A stretch of DNA of 54,703 nucleotides from Cryobacterium glaciale (lineage in GTDB: Bacteria > Actinomycetota > Actinomycetes > Actinomycetales > Microbacteriaceae), in NCBI RefSeq assembly GCF_004402535.1, contig NZ_SOEY01000009.1, positions 412-55,114 of the forward strand, written 5' to 3'. Under the pieces are notes generated by a model. The model was not told the DNA's origin. It ran no database searches and was given only the letters and a program-made list of their open reading frames with translations. Position 1 is the stretch's first letter. Every line of letters begins with the position of its first letter. Positions 52,492 through 54,703 of the stretch are shown here, piece by piece. The position numbers and the translations under genes are program-made.

Positions 52492-53027
52492 ACGAGCGTG
52501 ACTACACGAAGGGGCCGGACCGTTGGTTCCTTTTGCAGGAGATCTCGGACTTCCTTTTTCACGAGGCAAACCTCCTGGACGAGCGTCGCTACGAGGAATG
52601 GCTCGATCTCCTCGCCGACGACTACCATTACAGCGTGCCCCTTCGCATGAACGTCGAGTTCGCCGATGCGGATACGCGCGGGGAGACAAAGGTCGGCTCT
52701 GAGGTCTGCTGGTTCGACGAACCCAAGTCGACGGTCGAGCTCCGAGTTCTGCAACTCGCAACCGGTGTGCACTGGGCGGAGGAGCCCGTGTCTCGGGTGT
52801 CCCACCTGGTCACCAATCTGCGGATTGAAGAGGTGACGATGCCGGAGGTAAAGCTCTCCAGCCGGTTCCTCGTGTACAGAAACCGGGTGGCCGACGAGAC
52901 CGATTTCTATGTGGGGCGCCGCACGGATGTCGTGCGGCGAACTGACGATGGATGGCAGATCGTCAAGCGACACCTGCTGCTCGACCAGACGGTGTTGTTG
53001 GCGAAGAACCTGTCTGTATTCCTCTGA
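52488..53027 (+). CDS. Ring-hydroxylating dioxygenase, beta subunit
   Basis: 179 residues of the SnoaL/NTF2-like beta-subunit family. EISDFLFHEANLLDERRYEEWLDLLADDYHYSVPLR begins the cone-shaped fold and RVSHLVTNLRIEE and FYVGRRTDVVRRTDDGWQIVKRHLLLDQ complete it. The subunit is structural in the alpha3beta3 hexamer. The ATG overlaps the alpha stop (ATGA), giving balanced synthesis. Confidence 0.94.
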   Translation: MNERDYTKGPDRWFLLQEISDFLFHEANLLDERRYEEWLDLLADDYHYSVPLRMNVEFADADTRGETKVGSEVCWFDEPKSTVELRVLQLATGVHWAEEPVSRVSHLVTNLRIEEVTMPEVKLSSRFLVYRNRVADETDFYVGRRTDVVRRTDDGWQIVKRHLLLDQTVLLAKNLSVFL

Positions 53028-53043
53028 ACCCAGAAGTATCGGA

Positions 53044-53073
53044 CCCACCGCGGCTCCTGTGATCCGCGGTGGG
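53044..53073 (+). terminator. Hairpin terminator after the dioxygenase operon
   Basis: CCCACCGCGG (53044-53053) and CCGCGGTGGG (53064-53073) form a perfect 10-bp stem with a ten-base loop, 16 bp after the beta-subunit stop. There is no T-run, which is common in high-GC genomes. Confidence 0.7.
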
Positions 53074-53136
53074 GCACCCGGGAGCCACGCGGCGTCAGGA
53101 GTGTGGGCACCGTATGCTTACTGGGGAAGGGTGGCA

Positions 53137-53940
53137 ATGATGGTCTTTGAGGAGCATGCTGACACGGTGGTGACACCAGTCGTGAACGCCGACAAGCAGC
53201 CGGCGTATCCGATTTCGTCGGTCGGGAACGCCCTGCGGTTGCTGCTGATGTTTCGGGATGAACCCCGGCTTCGTCTTTCTGACGTCGCGAAGTCTCTCGG
53301 TGTATCCACCTCAACTGCGCACCGGCTGCTCGCCATGCTTCAGTCGTATGACTTCGTCCGCCAGATCGAGGGCGATCGAACATACGTGGCTGGCCCGGTG
53401 TTCGTCGATCTTGGTCTGGCTGCTGTGCGCGGAATGGACATCAGAGTGCACGCGAGGCCGATCCTCGCCGACCTAGCGGTGTTGCTCAACGAGACGGTGC
53501 ATCTCGCCCAACTCGAGGGTAAGAACGTGCGGTATCTCATTGGTGCCGAGGGCGCGAACGCGCTCCGGGTGACCGACCGTACCGGCCAGGTCACGCCGGC
53601 GCATACCAGCGCCACGGGGCGGGCCTTGCTCGCCGACCTTCCGGATGATCGACTCGAATTGATCCTCGCCGAGCTCGAGGCCGAAGGAGTCGATGTACCG
53701 GCGCTTCGCGATGAGCTTGAGGAAATTCGCCAGCGGGGCTACGCGCTCAACTTCCGGCCCGATGATGTCGCGTCGATGGCCACGACGGTCCGTGACCAGA
53801 ACGACCAGACGGTTGCAGCGATCAATGCGGTCGGGCCAACTTCACGGATGTACCAACGTGACCAGGTGCACGTGGCGCGGCAGCTGCATGCGGCCGCGGC
53901 GAAACTCGAAGCGGTGTTGCGGACTGTGCCGCAGTCGTAG
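53137..53940 (+). CDS. IclR-family transcriptional regulator
   Basis: 267 residues. The N-terminal winged helix covers residues about 20-85 (SVGNALRLLLMFRDEPRLRLSDVAKSLGVSTSTAHRLLAMLQSYDFV) and the IclR effector domain about 100-260 (ETVHLAQLEGKNVRYLIGAEG, HTSATGRALLADL, and INAVGPTSRM). Such regulators commonly control aromatic catabolism. The ATG at 53137 (or the next ATG) has GAAGG upstream. The palindromes at 29499 and 43377 could be its targets; no direct evidence. Confidence 0.92.
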   Translation: MMVFEEHADTVVTPVVNADKQPAYPISSVGNALRLLLMFRDEPRLRLSDVAKSLGVSTSTAHRLLAMLQSYDFVRQIEGDRTYVAGPVFVDLGLAAVRGMDIRVHARPILADLAVLLNETVHLAQLEGKNVRYLIGAEGANALRVTDRTGQVTPAHTSATGRALLADLPDDRLELILAELEAEGVDVPALRDELEEIRQRGYALNFRPDDVASMATTVRDQNDQTVAAINAVGPTSRMYQRDQVHVARQLHAAAAKLEAVLRTVPQS

Positions 53941-54056
53941 CCGCCGCACCTTCCCCATGCTGCGTGAGGCCGGCCGTCACGACGACCTGAGCTGCCGCGG
54001 ATAACCCGGACAGTGTGCCCTCTTAAAATGAGGGTTCACTGAAAGTAGCGATCAGC

Positions 54057-54341
54057 ATGACCGCAGCGCGTAGGCGTTTCACCCAGGCGTTCAAAGACGA
54101 CCTGTGCCGTGAGGTGATTAACACCCCCAAACCGATCAAGGACGTCGCCACCGCATATGGTGTCGGACCCGAGACGCTCCGGAACTGGCTCAACAAATAC
54201 CGCGAGGCCAACGGCGGCACCGAAGCGGACCTGACGGTCTCGGAACGGGCCCGTCTGAAGGAACTCGAGCGGGAAGTTCAAGAGCTGCGGGCGGAGACCG
54301 CGCTCATACGTTCGACGAGGAATAGCGCCCGGTTCGAGTAG
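54057..54341 (+). pseudogene. IS3-family OrfA, C-terminus lost
   Basis: 94 residues. RRRFTQAFKDDLCREVINTPKPIKDVATAYGVGPETLRNWLNKY is the helix-turn-helix of IS3-type OrfA, then the leucine-zipper segment SERARLKELEREVQELRAETA. Relatives continue with a further roughly ten residues and a frameshift into OrfB; here it changes to LIRSTRNSARFE and stops, and no OrfB follows. The hairpin CCCTC/GAGGG at about 54018-54034 may mark the left IS end. Confidence 0.75.
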
Positions 54342-54352
54342 CCTGGAGACCG

Positions 54353-54606
54353 ATGTCAGGAAAGCAGACGAAGTCGACGACGCCCGAGGGCCACGCGGGG
54401 TCCGCGGGCGATGACCGGTCGGTCGCCGCGAAACTTTTCGCCATCCTCGATGCGTTCACCGCGCCATCCGTCGTGACGGCCCTCACATTGACGGCCATCT
54501 CTCATCGCGCTGGAGTGCCGCTGTCCACCACTCATCGGCTCGTCGCAGAATGGGTGAAGTGGGGCGGCTTAACTCGGCAGGACGACGGACGATATGAACC
54601 GTCCCT
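54353..54606 (+). pseudogene. IclR-family regulator, N-terminal fragment
   Basis: About 84 residues: SVAAKLFAILDAFTAPSVVTALTLTAISHRAGVPLSTTHRLVAEWVKWGGL and RQDDGRYE are the IclR winged helix. After about codon 84 the frame enters insertion-sequence DNA and loses homology, so the effector domain is missing or lies beyond the next element. It is a second IclR gene, different from that at 53137. Confidence 0.75.
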
Positions 54607-54645
54607 GATTTCCTGCCGCTTTCTTTCTGGTGAAAGGATTCGGTT

Positions 54646-54703
54646 ATGCCCAAGAAACACCCAACAGAGGTTCGCGAACGAGCGGTCCGTATGACGCTTG
54701 ATC
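54646..54703 (+). CDS. IS3-like OrfA, 5' end only (window edge)
   Basis: ATG at 54646 gives MPKKHPTEVRERAVRMTLD before the window ends; this is the typical start of an IS3-family OrfA (KK-P-E-RERAVRM). AAAGGA precedes it. The element interrupts the iclR fragment at about 54606. Confidence 0.7.
   Translation, partial: MPKKHPTEVRERAVRMTLD

Noticed and set aside
1..54703. Many long reading frames antisense to or overlapping clear genes, for example 424-888 minus, 12355-13176 minus, 13002-13985 minus, 21572-22816 plus and 49947-51143 minus
   Set aside because: They mirror the codon structure of the high-GC genes on the other strand, have arginine-, serine- or proline-rich translations, and lack motifs or ribosome sites.
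1..54703. CRISPR arrays, tRNA, rRNA or riboswitch genes
   Set aside because: No regularly spaced repeats, cloverleaf-like stretches or known riboswitch cores were noticed in the intergenic regions by eye.

Overview
The window is high-GC DNA with GTG/TTG starts, tightly overlapping operons (ATGA, TGATG, GTGA junctions) and GntR, IclR and RpiR regulators. This fits a high-GC actinobacterium; I think of Microbacteriaceae-like or Micrococcales genomes, but cannot prove the genus. Fragments of a MobF relaxase and a plasmid-type helicase, plus at least seven transposable-element families, suggest a plasmid or a recently assembled accessory island.

Left block (about 1.4-16.6 kb): two divergent sugar/polyol gene sets. 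The minus-strand operon reads SDR, FGGY kinase, cupin-type phosphoglucose isomerase-like protein, AroE-like dehydrogenase, RpiR regulator, aldose-epimerase-like protein, FucI/AraA-like isomerase and zinc alcohol dehydrogenase. The plus-strand set encodes a ribose-type ABC importer (permease, lipoprotein binding protein, double ATPase) interleaved with a cupin, a Gfo/Idh/MocA oxidoreductase, a VOC protein and a decapitated TIM-barrel isomerase. A 539-bp region between them carries a palindrome over the likely promoter. The sugar cannot be named from sequence alone.

Middle block (about 16.6-29.4 kb): a mobile-element graveyard. It holds a helicase fragment fused to an N-terminally deleted, frameshifted TrwC/TraA relaxase; a Tn552-like unit (frameshifted tniA, tniB, resolvase); a Tn3-family transposase whose C-terminus runs into a second Tn552-like end; a 5'-truncated tyrosine recombinase; and IS3 and IS21 remnants.

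Right block (about 29.5-54 kb): a catabolic island. One plus-strand operon encodes an SDR, HyuA and HyuB (HyuB with an added C-terminal zinc-ribbon-like tail), two arylmalonate-decarboxylase/maleate-isomerase-family proteins, a TauABC-like ABC importer and a 3-hydroxyisobutyrate-dehydrogenase-like protein. After an intact-looking IS1634-type element come a class II aldolase and a second HIBADH-like protein (minus strand), a tripartite tricarboxylate transporter TctABC, a lipoate-ligase-like orphan, an MFS transporter with its GntR regulator, and a complete Rieske dioxygenase set (3Fe-4S ferredoxin, reductase, alpha and beta subunits), then an IclR regulator. Repeated palindromes suggest two regulons: AATGG-N5-CCATT before the MFS-gntR and ferredoxin operons, and CAGAA/TTCTG palindromes before the SDR-hyuAB and tct operons. 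The right edge is broken again by IS3 fragments around an interrupted iclR gene.

The most promising candidate for something undescribed is the hyuAB-zinc-tail operon with its two single-cysteine AMDase-like paralogues and a dedicated importer. The inferred role is uptake and carboxylation/decarboxylation or hydrolysis of a small acid or heterocycle.
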